Assembly: GCA_947493145.1 (NCBI GenBank)
Contig: CANLPZ010000003.1
Span: 36,779-100,778, forward strand
Direction: 5' to 3'
DNA length: 64,000 nucleotides
Source: an uncultured Paracoccaceae bacterium
GTDB taxonomy: Bacteria > Pseudomonadota > Alphaproteobacteria > Rhodobacterales > Rhodobacteraceae
Below are positions 57,304 to 64,000 of this stretch, in pieces; within the stretch, counting starts at the first letter, position 1; each line of letters starts with the position of its first letter. The translations under genes were made by a program, and so were the position numbers. The notes below the pieces were generated by a model, which worked only from the letters and a program-made list of their open reading frames with translations, did no database searches and was not told where the DNA came from.

Positions 57304-58089
57304 TTAGACAGGTGTTTTAAGCCAAACCGAAGTCTTGCGTTTCTTGGCCAGCCATTTTTTTAATACCCATGGAGCAAAATTGGCGAAAAAGATTGCGATG
57401 GCGCGTTTGTTTTTTTTGCTTGCGCGACGTCCAGCGTTTTTAAAATGCCAAAGTTTACCGATGCTACAACTGACGTCATTATATGTTGTCGCTGGGAGTT
57501 TCAAAACTTGAAGCCCATTTGCCAATCCAATGCCATTAGGACCAGATTTAATATCTGCGTCGGTCAAAACATCGCTGAGCGCCATTTGGTCGCTTTTGTC
57601 ATCGACCCCACATTCGGTTTCCCAAACGTCGATGAAATCTTGTACTTTTTGCGTGTTCCTAAAAAAGATCACACCTGCATTTAAAGTGCCATTAACAAAA
57701 GGATTTTTGGATCTTAATTCTTTTGGATGCCGCGGTGTTACGGCGATGTCGCCACCTGTAAATTCAGAATGGAGTATTTGTTCCAAAACCACCACATCCG
57801 CATCAATATAGAGAACATCTTGTTCGTTATGTTCAAGAAAATGTTTGATGCAACGCGGTTTGTGTGTCGTCTTGATCGCGCCGCTGGCGGATGTTTCTTT
57901 ATATCCCTCGGGAGGGTTTAATTTGAAAACATCGCTTTTGAGTTTGACGGTTTGGTCCGGCGTCATACCAATATCGTAAATAACAGGCAACTGCCCTTGC
58001 AGGCGCAAAATATTTTTTTCCAAAGATGGAAGAAAGTGGAAAAAACCGGCATCGGCACAAAGTAGAATACGAAAGTTTTGGTTCAGCAT
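57304..58089 (-). CDS. Glycosyltransferase, GT8-like
   Basis: 261 residues. FRILLCADAGFFHFLPSL, then VLYIDADVVVLE, the D-x-D metal site, and GTLNAGVIFFRN fit a GT-A retaining transferase like GT8. The sugar is unknown. Its ATG overlaps the stop of the pyruvyltransferase gene by one base. The C-terminus is basic and may associate with the membrane. Confidence 0.75.
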   Translation of the reverse strand: MLNQNFRILLCADAGFFHFLPSLEKNILRLQGQLPVIYDIGMTPDQTVKLKSDVFKLNPPEGYKETSASGAIKTTHKPRCIKHFLEHNEQDVLYIDADVVVLEQILHSEFTGGDIAVTPRHPKELRSKNPFVNGTLNAGVIFFRNTQKVQDFIDVWETECGVDDKSDQMALSDVLTDADIKSGPNGIGLANGLQVLKLPATTYNDVSCSIGKLWHFKNAGRRASKKNKRAIAIFFANFAPWVLKKWLAKKRKTSVWLKTPV

Positions 58090-58850
58090 TATGAATCCTT
58101 TCGCTTTGCGATTAATGCATCAACCTTGGTTTTGAATGTTAGAGTAGCATCTCTCGATATGCGTAAGAGTTCAGGATGGCTTTTTCCTGAATCGAGTTTT
58201 GAAAGCCAATTTTTTGGCGAGGCATAAGCAGGTGCTGCGCGATAAGCCCCGAACTTTTTGGAAAATGGAATGCAAATTGTTTTTCGCCCCAATAGCATTG
58301 CCCAGTAAACCCCATGATAGCTGTTGGATATGACAGTTTTCCCGCTAGCTATGAATTTTATTGAGTCTTCGAATGTCCCTACGTTGTTGGGTTTGTTCGG
58401 CATGTCTGTCGGGATTTCTATTTTTTGAGCCTTGGTTTTTCCGCCATGCCAATAAAAAACGACGTCATGTTCGGGTTCCGGTGGATTGTCAAAAAGGGGC
58501 GACATACAGCTTACGCATGGGGCATAGTCGTATCGTGTGTCACCCCAATCACGACTGCCAACCAAGGCACATAAATTCCGTGCGCGACGATATTTGGCCG
58601 AGATTGGAAAAGTTTGACGTGTTCCAACGCCCCACGCAATATGAAGCGGATCATGTTTGTTGTTCACGCCGTTTACTTCTGCCAACCCTCCAAAAATTTT
58701 ACCGCCACCGAAAATTCCAATATCGTATTCAGATGAAGGGGTCCGCATATCTTTTGCGACGGCATTAGGCCATTCAAAATAATCGAATGGGCTGCAGGCC
58801 CTATCGCCAATATTTTGGGTGTCGCGTAAATGTTGGAATGTTAGTTTCAT
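58089..58850 (-). CDS. Polysaccharide pyruvyl transferase family protein
   Basis: 253 residues, short for the family. NIGDRAC at the N-terminus, FGGGKIFG and the late SNSYHGVYWAMLLGRKTICIPF are typical of PS_pyruv_trans proteins, which add pyruvate ketals from PEP or in some cases act as glycosyltransferases. It overlaps both neighbours by one to four bases. Confidence 0.8.
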   Translation of the reverse strand: MKLTFQHLRDTQNIGDRACSPFDYFEWPNAVAKDMRTPSSEYDIGIFGGGKIFGGLAEVNGVNNKHDPLHIAWGVGTRQTFPISAKYRRARNLCALVGSRDWGDTRYDYAPCVSCMSPLFDNPPEPEHDVVFYWHGGKTKAQKIEIPTDMPNKPNNVGTFEDSIKFIASGKTVISNSYHGVYWAMLLGRKTICIPFSKKFGAYRAAPAYASPKNWLSKLDSGKSHPELLRISRDATLTFKTKVDALIAKRKDS

Positions 58851-59770
58851 ACGGCTGCTTTGTGAAAATCTTCAACGGAAGTAACACCGACACGTTCCAG
58901 AAACAACAAAGCAGATTGATCACGTAAAGGATCTTGTTCGATCAATTGGGCTTTTGTTTCAATCGCGTTTTTCCGTTGATCAGGGTGTGTACCTGAAACC
59001 GCCGAGCCCGCCATTTTGGTTAACATTTCCGATTTTGATCGAAGATAATAGTGATTTAGTTGAATATGTTCATTGGTCACAAACGACCCAGTGCGTGCCT
59101 TGTTTGACACGATTTTTCCTTGGGTATTTTGCGTTTGATTGTTTAATTTCTTTGTCCGAAACTTGTGTGTACTAACTTGCGTGACCGTGCAGGGGTCAAC
59201 AATACATTTGAAGTTCAACAATGGTCCCAGTTGATTTTGCGCCGCCATCGTATATGCGAACGGAACAGGTTCGGTTGGTTGTGCTTCATGTTGGTTGTGT
59301 CCGAACATTCGCCAAGGCAGTGAAAGATTTTCAAACGGCCCAATTTTTTGCAATAAGTCTGGGATTGAATTCGAATCTTTGGGAACCAAAAACTCGTCAA
59401 CATCAATAAATCCCATCCATTTGAAATTTGACCCAAAGGTGCACACTGCATGACAATAGGCAAGAATTTGACGCGGCAAGATCATCTTGGGTTTTGCGGA
59501 CGACAAATTCATGTTCCATGGGATTATGGTTATATTTAGTGAAGCAAACTGACGTAGTATTTTGGCGGTGCCATCTGTTGATGCGTTGTCGTAAATTATG
59601 AAATCCGTAATCCCTGCAAAAGCATGGAATTTAATCCAATCTTCAATATAGTTCGCTTCGTTTTTGACTATGGCAACTATTGCTAGGCCAGATCTGTTTT
59701 CATCGGGTTCTGGCGGTTTAATATCGATCTTTGATGCCCGTAGCGGAGTTCGGCGTGAAAACAGTTTCAT
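58847..59770 (-). CDS. Glycosyltransferase family 2/92-like
   Basis: 307 residues. AIVAIVKNEANYIEDWIKFH, IIYDNASTDGT and FIDVDEFLVP match the Glyco_tranf_2_4/GT92 type. ATG at 59770 follows the upstream stop by nine bases; a longer frame to 59794 overlaps it. Acceptor unknown. Confidence 0.8.
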   Translation of the reverse strand: MKLFSRRTPLRASKIDIKPPEPDENRSGLAIVAIVKNEANYIEDWIKFHAFAGITDFIIYDNASTDGTAKILRQFASLNITIIPWNMNLSSAKPKMILPRQILAYCHAVCTFGSNFKWMGFIDVDEFLVPKDSNSIPDLLQKIGPFENLSLPWRMFGHNQHEAQPTEPVPFAYTMAAQNQLGPLLNFKCIVDPCTVTQVSTHKFRTKKLNNQTQNTQGKIVSNKARTGSFVTNEHIQLNHYYLRSKSEMLTKMAGSAVSGTHPDQRKNAIETKAQLIEQDPLRDQSALLFLERVGVTSVEDFHKAAV

Positions 59771-59778
59771 TTTGATGC

Positions 59779-60909
59779 CTATTGTGTTTCCCAAAATCCA
59801 AATTCATCGGCCTTATTGAGTCGATGAGAGATCATCGTTGGCTCGATCCGATCAATTTGGGGATAATAAACCAGATGAAGATAATTCAGAAATGCATTTC
59901 TTGTTTCCTGCTCAAAGGCAATATCTTCGGGGTTTTGAAACAGCGCGGAAATCTCTTCGAGGGTTTTTGCGTTTTCTGCGTTACCTTGAAAAGCCCAAAA
60001 GCACAGTCCGCAGGCGACGACTGGTTTATCAAAAAACATCGCTTCCATCCCGACGGATGAATTGATGGTCATAACCGCTTGCGATTGCTTAACTTGAGAA
60101 AATGTATCAGTGACGTTGTCTAAGATCAGTTTGTTGTTGCCGACTCCCAAAATATCTCTGACGAATTTTGGGGCTGACGGGTGTTCTTTTATCCGTATGT
60201 GCCACCCTTCTGGAAGCTTTTGAGCCGCGTCTACGATGGTTTCAACATATTTTTCTACCGTTTTAAATTGACCGCCAAATAATCGAAGCTGGCTGTCTCC
60301 TTGGACTTGCAGCGGGATAAATATGAACTTTTCCTCAAGACGGCCGGGATTTTCCTCCAATTCAACGGAATGAATTGGAGGCCGTTGGGCGATTTGATCG
60401 CGCAGTGCGTGCCATTCAGTGTCATTAACGCCAGACTGTGCGGCCCAATCGAGATAGGGTTGCGCAGAACGAGGGAGCGAATTGGCAAAGTTCACGCCTT
60501 TTGGGTCGACAGTAATACGACCTTTGAACGGTGAAAGTTCAAAAAACAATGTTTGCGCTGCGGCATCTTTAGCACCATCCATAAAGACGCGTCGCGTTCC
60601 ATTTAGTCCATTCCATGCAACGGCAATGTGATCTGGATGAGATAAAAAAAACCGCCGTGATCCATTGTATTGCAAACGCAAGATCAGCCGTTTTACCGAT
60701 TGTAACACTTTGGACTTCGGGATTTTGGTGGCGGCGCTAAATGCAGTATCGACGCGTTCTAGCGTTTCAGGGAAATTTTTTAAACCTATCGGTGGTAATT
60801 TTAGAAAAGTCAAAGGCCCGCTTGATAGCAGCGTTTTTTCGATATTTTTACGCTTTTGCTTTTTAGGGTCTAAGCATACAAATTTGTATTTATCAGTTTG
60901 ATCAGTCAA
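59779..60909 (-). CDS. Capsule polysaccharide synthesis protein, KpsS/KpsC-like
   Basis: 376 residues. The C-terminal half has HIRIKEHPSAPKF and VMTINSSVGMEAMFFDKPVVACG, the CMP-sugar-binding region of the Capsule_synth family, whose members KpsS and KpsC add beta-Kdo linkers using CMP-Kdo. A TTG start at 60909 overlaps the neuB stop by eight bases and gives good coupling. No ATG lies close to it. Confidence 0.75.
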   Translation of the reverse strand: MTDQTDKYKFVCLDPKKQKRKNIEKTLLSSGPLTFLKLPPIGLKNFPETLERVDTAFSAATKIPKSKVLQSVKRLILRLQYNGSRRFFLSHPDHIAVAWNGLNGTRRVFMDGAKDAAAQTLFFELSPFKGRITVDPKGVNFANSLPRSAQPYLDWAAQSGVNDTEWHALRDQIAQRPPIHSVELEENPGRLEEKFIFIPLQVQGDSQLRLFGGQFKTVEKYVETIVDAAQKLPEGWHIRIKEHPSAPKFVRDILGVGNNKLILDNVTDTFSQVKQSQAVMTINSSVGMEAMFFDKPVVACGLCFWAFQGNAENAKTLEEISALFQNPEDIAFEQETRNAFLNYLHLVYYPQIDRIEPTMISHRLNKADEFGFWETQ

Positions 60910-61930
60910 AATCGGTCCAAGAAAGCTGAGTGTTGCGTACGACCGGTTTATTCAACCGTTTTCCAACGACCTTATCAAACTCAAATCCAGCGATTTCGCC
61001 GGATCCGGGGCGGCGGGCCCAGATGTCGGCTTCGGTGATGAGGTGACCCGCTTCGAGGTCGCGATCGGCAACGATGGAGGCACGGGCAAAGCGGTAGACG
61101 TCTTCTTCGGGGCCGGTGCGTTGTTTTGGATTGCGCAGCGCTGTGTGGATTTCGGCTGACCGGTCAATTAGGTGTTTAAGCTCCGACGGGTCCATCGAAC
61201 AAATCACATCTGGCCCTTTGCGATATCGTGTGTCAGTGAAATGTCTTTCCAAAATTGTGGCGCCAAGTGCCACAGACGCCATCGCCATCTCTGGACCGAT
61301 TGAATGGTCGGAAAATCCAACTTGAGCATTCGGAAACGCTGTTTTTAGGTCCGTCACGCCTTGTAGCGATACGATTTCGGGCGGGGAGGGGTAAAGGTTT
61401 GTGCATTCCAGCAGCGCATAGTCGACGCCCGCATCCTCAAGGATCTGAACGCTGGCCCGTACACTCTCGATGGTTTGCATACCCGTAGACATAATCACAG
61501 GTTTCCCAAAACTTGCGATATGGCGAATAAGCGGCAGGTTGTCTGCCTCGCCCGATCCAATTTTAAACGCAGGCACGTCAATTTCATTCAAGAAATTCGC
61601 CGCAGCGCGTGAAAACGGAGTGGAAATGTAAATCATCCCAAGGCGTTCGGTGTAGGCTTTTAATTCGAGCTCATCCTCGGCGGACAGGGCGCATTGTTCC
61701 ATGACCTCCCAAATCGATACATCGGCGTTTGGTGGGAAAATTTGTTTCGCTTCATCGGTCATTTCATCTTCGATAAAATGGGTTTGGTGTTTAATGCATT
61801 CACAGCCTGCGTCACGTGCCAAACGAACCATATTTTTCGCAACATTAAGATCACCCCCATGATTAATTCCTATGTCCGCAATCACCAAAGGGGGATGTTC
61901 AGGCGAAATTTCACGGTTGGCGATTTTCAT
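60902..61930 (-). CDS. neuB: N-acetylneuraminate/legionaminate synthase
   Basis: 342 residues. ADIGINHGG, CIKHQTH, FKIGSGEADNLPLI, STGMQT, GFSDHSIG and LERHFT are typical of the NeuB barrel, and a C-terminal SAF (antifreeze-like) domain from about residue 280 (ADRDLEAGHLIT). It condenses PEP with ManNAc or an analogue. ATG with GGAG at the right distance. It is first in the minus-strand operon that runs to luxR. Confidence 0.93.
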   Translation of the reverse strand: MKIANREISPEHPPLVIADIGINHGGDLNVAKNMVRLARDAGCECIKHQTHFIEDEMTDEAKQIFPPNADVSIWEVMEQCALSAEDELELKAYTERLGMIYISTPFSRAAANFLNEIDVPAFKIGSGEADNLPLIRHIASFGKPVIMSTGMQTIESVRASVQILEDAGVDYALLECTNLYPSPPEIVSLQGVTDLKTAFPNAQVGFSDHSIGPEMAMASVALGATILERHFTDTRYRKGPDVICSMDPSELKHLIDRSAEIHTALRNPKQRTGPEEDVYRFARASIVADRDLEAGHLITEADIWARRPGSGEIAGFEFDKVVGKRLNKPVVRNTQLSWTDFD

Positions 61931-62106
61931 GTTGGAGACTCCGAGTACGTAGATTCAGGGTCTTTGTAATAGGAAACGTTGGGAGGGCCAACCTTGAACA
62001 ATCTGAGGGCAAGCCGCGCATTGTCATCGTCCCGAAAACTAAGAGTATTTTGAGTACTCAACCTTAGGGGTAGTGGCCGCTGTTGAATTGTTAATTTTTG
62101 CAAGGA

Positions 62107-62121
62107 TTAACCTGTTGTTAA
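62107..62121. promoter_or_regulatory. CtrA-like box (TTAACC-N5-TTAA)
   Basis: TTAA, seven bases beginning CC, TTAA fits the CtrA consensus, 177 bases upstream of neuB and 333 upstream of the surface-protein gene. A chance match is possible. Confidence 0.3.
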
Positions 62122-62241
62122 CAATATGAAACCTTTTCTGGGAAAGAACGTGTTTAGGTGAATTTGAATTTTATCTGAATGAAAATTTCATCTCATGTTT
62201 GTGTTCGAAACTCGTAGCTAGTTGGTTAGGGAGAAGACGGG

Positions 62242-62313
62242 ATGACGAAATTTAAATTTGAGATTGGCCTCAAAGACATTTGCAACGGTGCGGCTTCATT
62301 GACCCTACTTTAG
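62242..62313 (+). CDS. Possible short ORF (23 residues)
   Basis: An ATG behind a GGGAGAAG ribosome-like site (62228-62236) opens a 23-residue frame ending at TAG. No similarity is known to me. It could be a leader peptide of the large gene downstream, or chance. Confidence 0.2.
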   Translation: MTKFKFEIGLKDICNGAASLTLL

Positions 62314-62453
62314 CACAAGGCGCTTATTAATAGAAAATGAAGCCGACCAGACGTTTTCGGAAAACCGTTCGTCAAGTCGCAACGTTTCACAAATTTAATC
62401 AACAACGATCGTCGGACTCGTGACTTGGGGTCCGCTGTTCGGGAGTCCAAGAC

Positions 62454-64000
62454 ATGCACTCTTATTCTGACAACAGTAAAAATTTCCGCGTCGGCAAATT
62501 AAAATCGGCTCGTTTAGCGAAGGTTTTGCTAAGCTATAGTTTGCGGTTGTTCTTTCTCATATGTGCGACATTGTCTTTGGCTCCTAACGCGGCGGTGGCG
62601 CAATCGCTTTGTACAGGCGGCATACAAACGTTTGCTTGGGGTGCCGGTGACGGTCAATCTGGTTCCAGAACGGTTGGTGGGGTTCAAATCACATGGACAG
62701 GGACAGATGTCATTGCAAATGGCGAGACTGTTCTCGGGGTTAGCACAGCGACATTTGGGAATGATACCGGCTACTATCTTATGTTTGGTGACCTTATACC
62801 AGGCACGACGACAACTTACACAACGGTCCAAGATCCAGATACAACTTTTGCCACATTGACGGTCTCCGGTTCGGTCCCAATCTATGCACGTTCTACGGTT
62901 TTAGACGTTGACCAAAGCGTTTGGACGGATGAAGTGGTTATTACCGGATCATCGGGTGCTTCAAGCGCCAGTTTTTCTGGAACACCAACAGGTTCGAATG
63001 TAGGTTTGACGAACCTAAACCCGCTGACGTTTCGTGGACAAGGGGACAACGGCCCGTCAACAGCAACGACAGCTAACGTCGTGGTGGACTCGCTTAGCCC
63101 GCTAACGAATTTTTCATTGACGTATCGTGCGCGAACGGTTCAGCCAACCTATTCTGGTGCTCAGGTCATCGGTGTTGGTGATTTTACATTTTGTATCGCG
63201 ATCCAAGCCAACGACGATAATTATTCCTCGTCGCCAATAAGCGGAATTACCGGAGGTTCGACATCATCCGTACTCACAACAGGTACGGATATTTTGAACG
63301 GATCTTCGATGGTTGGGAACGAAGTCTCAAACGGTGACATTAACTTGGTACCTGGAACGGCTCCGACACCGACTTCAGGTTCGATTTCTATGAACTCAAC
63401 AACTGGTGTTATTACCGTTGCGGCGGGCACAACCGCAGGAACTTACAACTATTCATACCAAATTTGTGATGCAACCTACACCGACGTTTGTGACACGGCG
63501 GTTGCGACGATTGTGGTGTCAGAGCCTGCGATTGATGCGATCAATGACACGCCGGTTGCGATCAATGGGGCGAGCGGGGGTTCAACCCCGAATGTTGTGG
63601 CCAATGACACGTTTAATGGGGTTGCGGACCCGACGATCGGGACGGCGCCTGGCAATGTGACGCTGAACACGGGCACTGTGGGCCAAGACGGGACCACACC
63701 GCTTGGTATTCCGGTGGCGGATCAGCCTGCGGTTGGCAGCATTACGCTGAACGCGGATGGGACGGTGACGGTTGCACCGAACACGACGGCGGGGAGCTAT
63801 GATTACACCTATGAGATCTGCGACGCGGTGAATGCGGACAATTGTGACACGGCGGTCGCGACGATTGTGGTGTCAGAGCCTGCGATTGATGCGATCAATG
63901 ACACGCCGGTTGCGATCAATGGGGCGAGCGGGGGTTCAACCCCGAATGTTGTGGCCAATGACACGTTTAATGGGGTTGCGGACCCGACGATCGGGACGGC
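62454..64000 (+). CDS. Large secreted repeat-containing surface protein, 3' end beyond window
   Basis: Open to the window edge, at least 515 residues. A long basic N-region of about 25 residues precedes a hydrophobic core and a signal-peptidase site AVA|QS. A non-repetitive region follows, then repeats of ~118 residues rich in Thr/Asn/Gly with the pattern TAGTYNYSYQICD...CDTAVATIVVSEP, like Ig-like/CshA-type extracellular repeats. The ATG is preceded by GGGAG at eight bases. It has the look of an adhesin or S-layer-like protein. Confidence 0.85.
   Translation, partial: MHSYSDNSKNFRVGKLKSARLAKVLLSYSLRLFFLICATLSLAPNAAVAQSLCTGGIQTFAWGAGDGQSGSRTVGGVQITWTGTDVIANGETVLGVSTATFGNDTGYYLMFGDLIPGTTTTYTTVQDPDTTFATLTVSGSVPIYARSTVLDVDQSVWTDEVVITGSSGASSASFSGTPTGSNVGLTNLNPLTFRGQGDNGPSTATTANVVVDSLSPLTNFSLTYRARTVQPTYSGAQVIGVGDFTFCIAIQANDDNYSSSPISGITGGSTSSVLTTGTDILNGSSMVGNEVSNGDINLVPGTAPTPTSGSISMNSTTGVITVAAGTTAGTYNYSYQICDATYTDVCDTAVATIVVSEPAIDAINDTPVAINGASGGSTPNVVANDTFNGVADPTIGTAPGNVTLNTGTVGQDGTTPLGIPVADQPAVGSITLNADGTVTVAPNTTAGSYDYTYEICDAVNADNCDTAVATIVVSEPAIDAINDTPVAINGASGGSTPNVVANDTFNGVADPTIGT
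63504..64000 (+). repeat. 354-base tandem repeats in the surface-protein gene
   Basis: The unit starts at 63504 and again at 63858, a 354-base (118-codon) period. Bases 63504-63646 and 63858-64000 are identical over all 143 visible positions, so the copies were duplicated or converted recently. Further units probably lie beyond the window. Confidence 0.9.

Larger units (their letters stand above)
61931..62453. other. Intergenic region between neuB and the surface-protein gene
   Basis: About 520 bases, AT-rich and divergent, expected to hold both promoters. Within it are a palindrome TTGTTAACAA (62115-62124), a CtrA-like box (62107-62121) and a possible very short ORF. I see no convincing terminator or RNA. 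Confidence 0.5.

Noticed and set aside
63221..63697. Minus-strand frames opposite the repeat region
   Set aside because: Antisense of the secreted repeat protein, low complexity, no start signals.

Overview
The window looks like part of an extrachromosomal replicon (plasmid or chromid) of a marine Rhodobacterales bacterium of the Roseobacter group. The evidence is a ParA/ParB pair divergent from a Rep_3-type initiator with an iteron-like origin at about 28.6-29.1 kb, Roseobacter-typical Hint_2-like and RTX proteins, and a YjbF/YjbH pair. I see no rRNA, tRNA, CRISPR array or intact insertion sequence. Nearly all cargo makes, exports or decorates the cell surface.

Layout. (1) 1-16.1 kb, clearly more AT-rich than the rest: a polysaccharide cluster. 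It has a flippase (cut by the window start), a sulfotransferase, WecB, a metallo-beta-lactamase/Rieske protein resembling CMP-sialic acid hydroxylase, two O-acyltransferases (one frameshifted), glycosyltransferases, a polymerase-like membrane protein, a CapK-like ligase, PglC/PglD/PglE-type genes for a diacetamido-trideoxy sugar, and a Wzc-type co-polymerase/kinase. (2) 16.1-25.3 kb: phosphatase, Wza-type export lipoprotein, a small exported protein, YjbF, YjbH and PglF on the minus strand, then a catalytically dead Hint-like protein and a UDP-glucuronate-epimerase-like enzyme on the plus strand. (3) 25.3-30.3 kb: a small HemP locus, then parB-parA, the origin and rep. (4) 30.3-40.4 kb, minus strand: a type I secretion operon in the order subtilisin-RTX protease, TbpB-like lipoprotein, frameshifted RTX protein, ABC transporter, membrane fusion protein. 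(5) 40.5-46.3 kb: a CoA-transferase divergent from an operon of KdnA-like aminotransferase, CMP-sugar synthetase, GMC oxidoreductase and Kdo transferase. (6) 46.3-52.2 kb: a small outer-membrane barrel divergent from a 1422-residue RTX protein, which is followed by a second TbpB-like lipoprotein. (7) 52.2-61.9 kb, minus strand: one long operon neuB, KpsS-like, GT, pyruvyl transferase, GT8-like, ABC exporter, neuC, Kdo-transferase-like, luxR. (8) 62.4 kb to the end: the start of a large repetitive secreted surface protein, open at the window edge.

Working together, PglF-PglE-PglD-PglC would start a lipid-linked glycan. The transferases would extend it, the flippase and polymerase would assemble it, and Wzc/Wza/YjbFH would export it. 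The neuC/neuB operon would make a nonulosonic acid. The only cytidylyltransferase in the window sits in the KdnA-like operon and could serve either pathway. The type I system would secrete the RTX proteins. The strongest leads are the permuted CMAH-like protein, the amino-Kdo-like operon with a GMC enzyme, and the repeated RTX + TbpB-like lipoprotein pairs.
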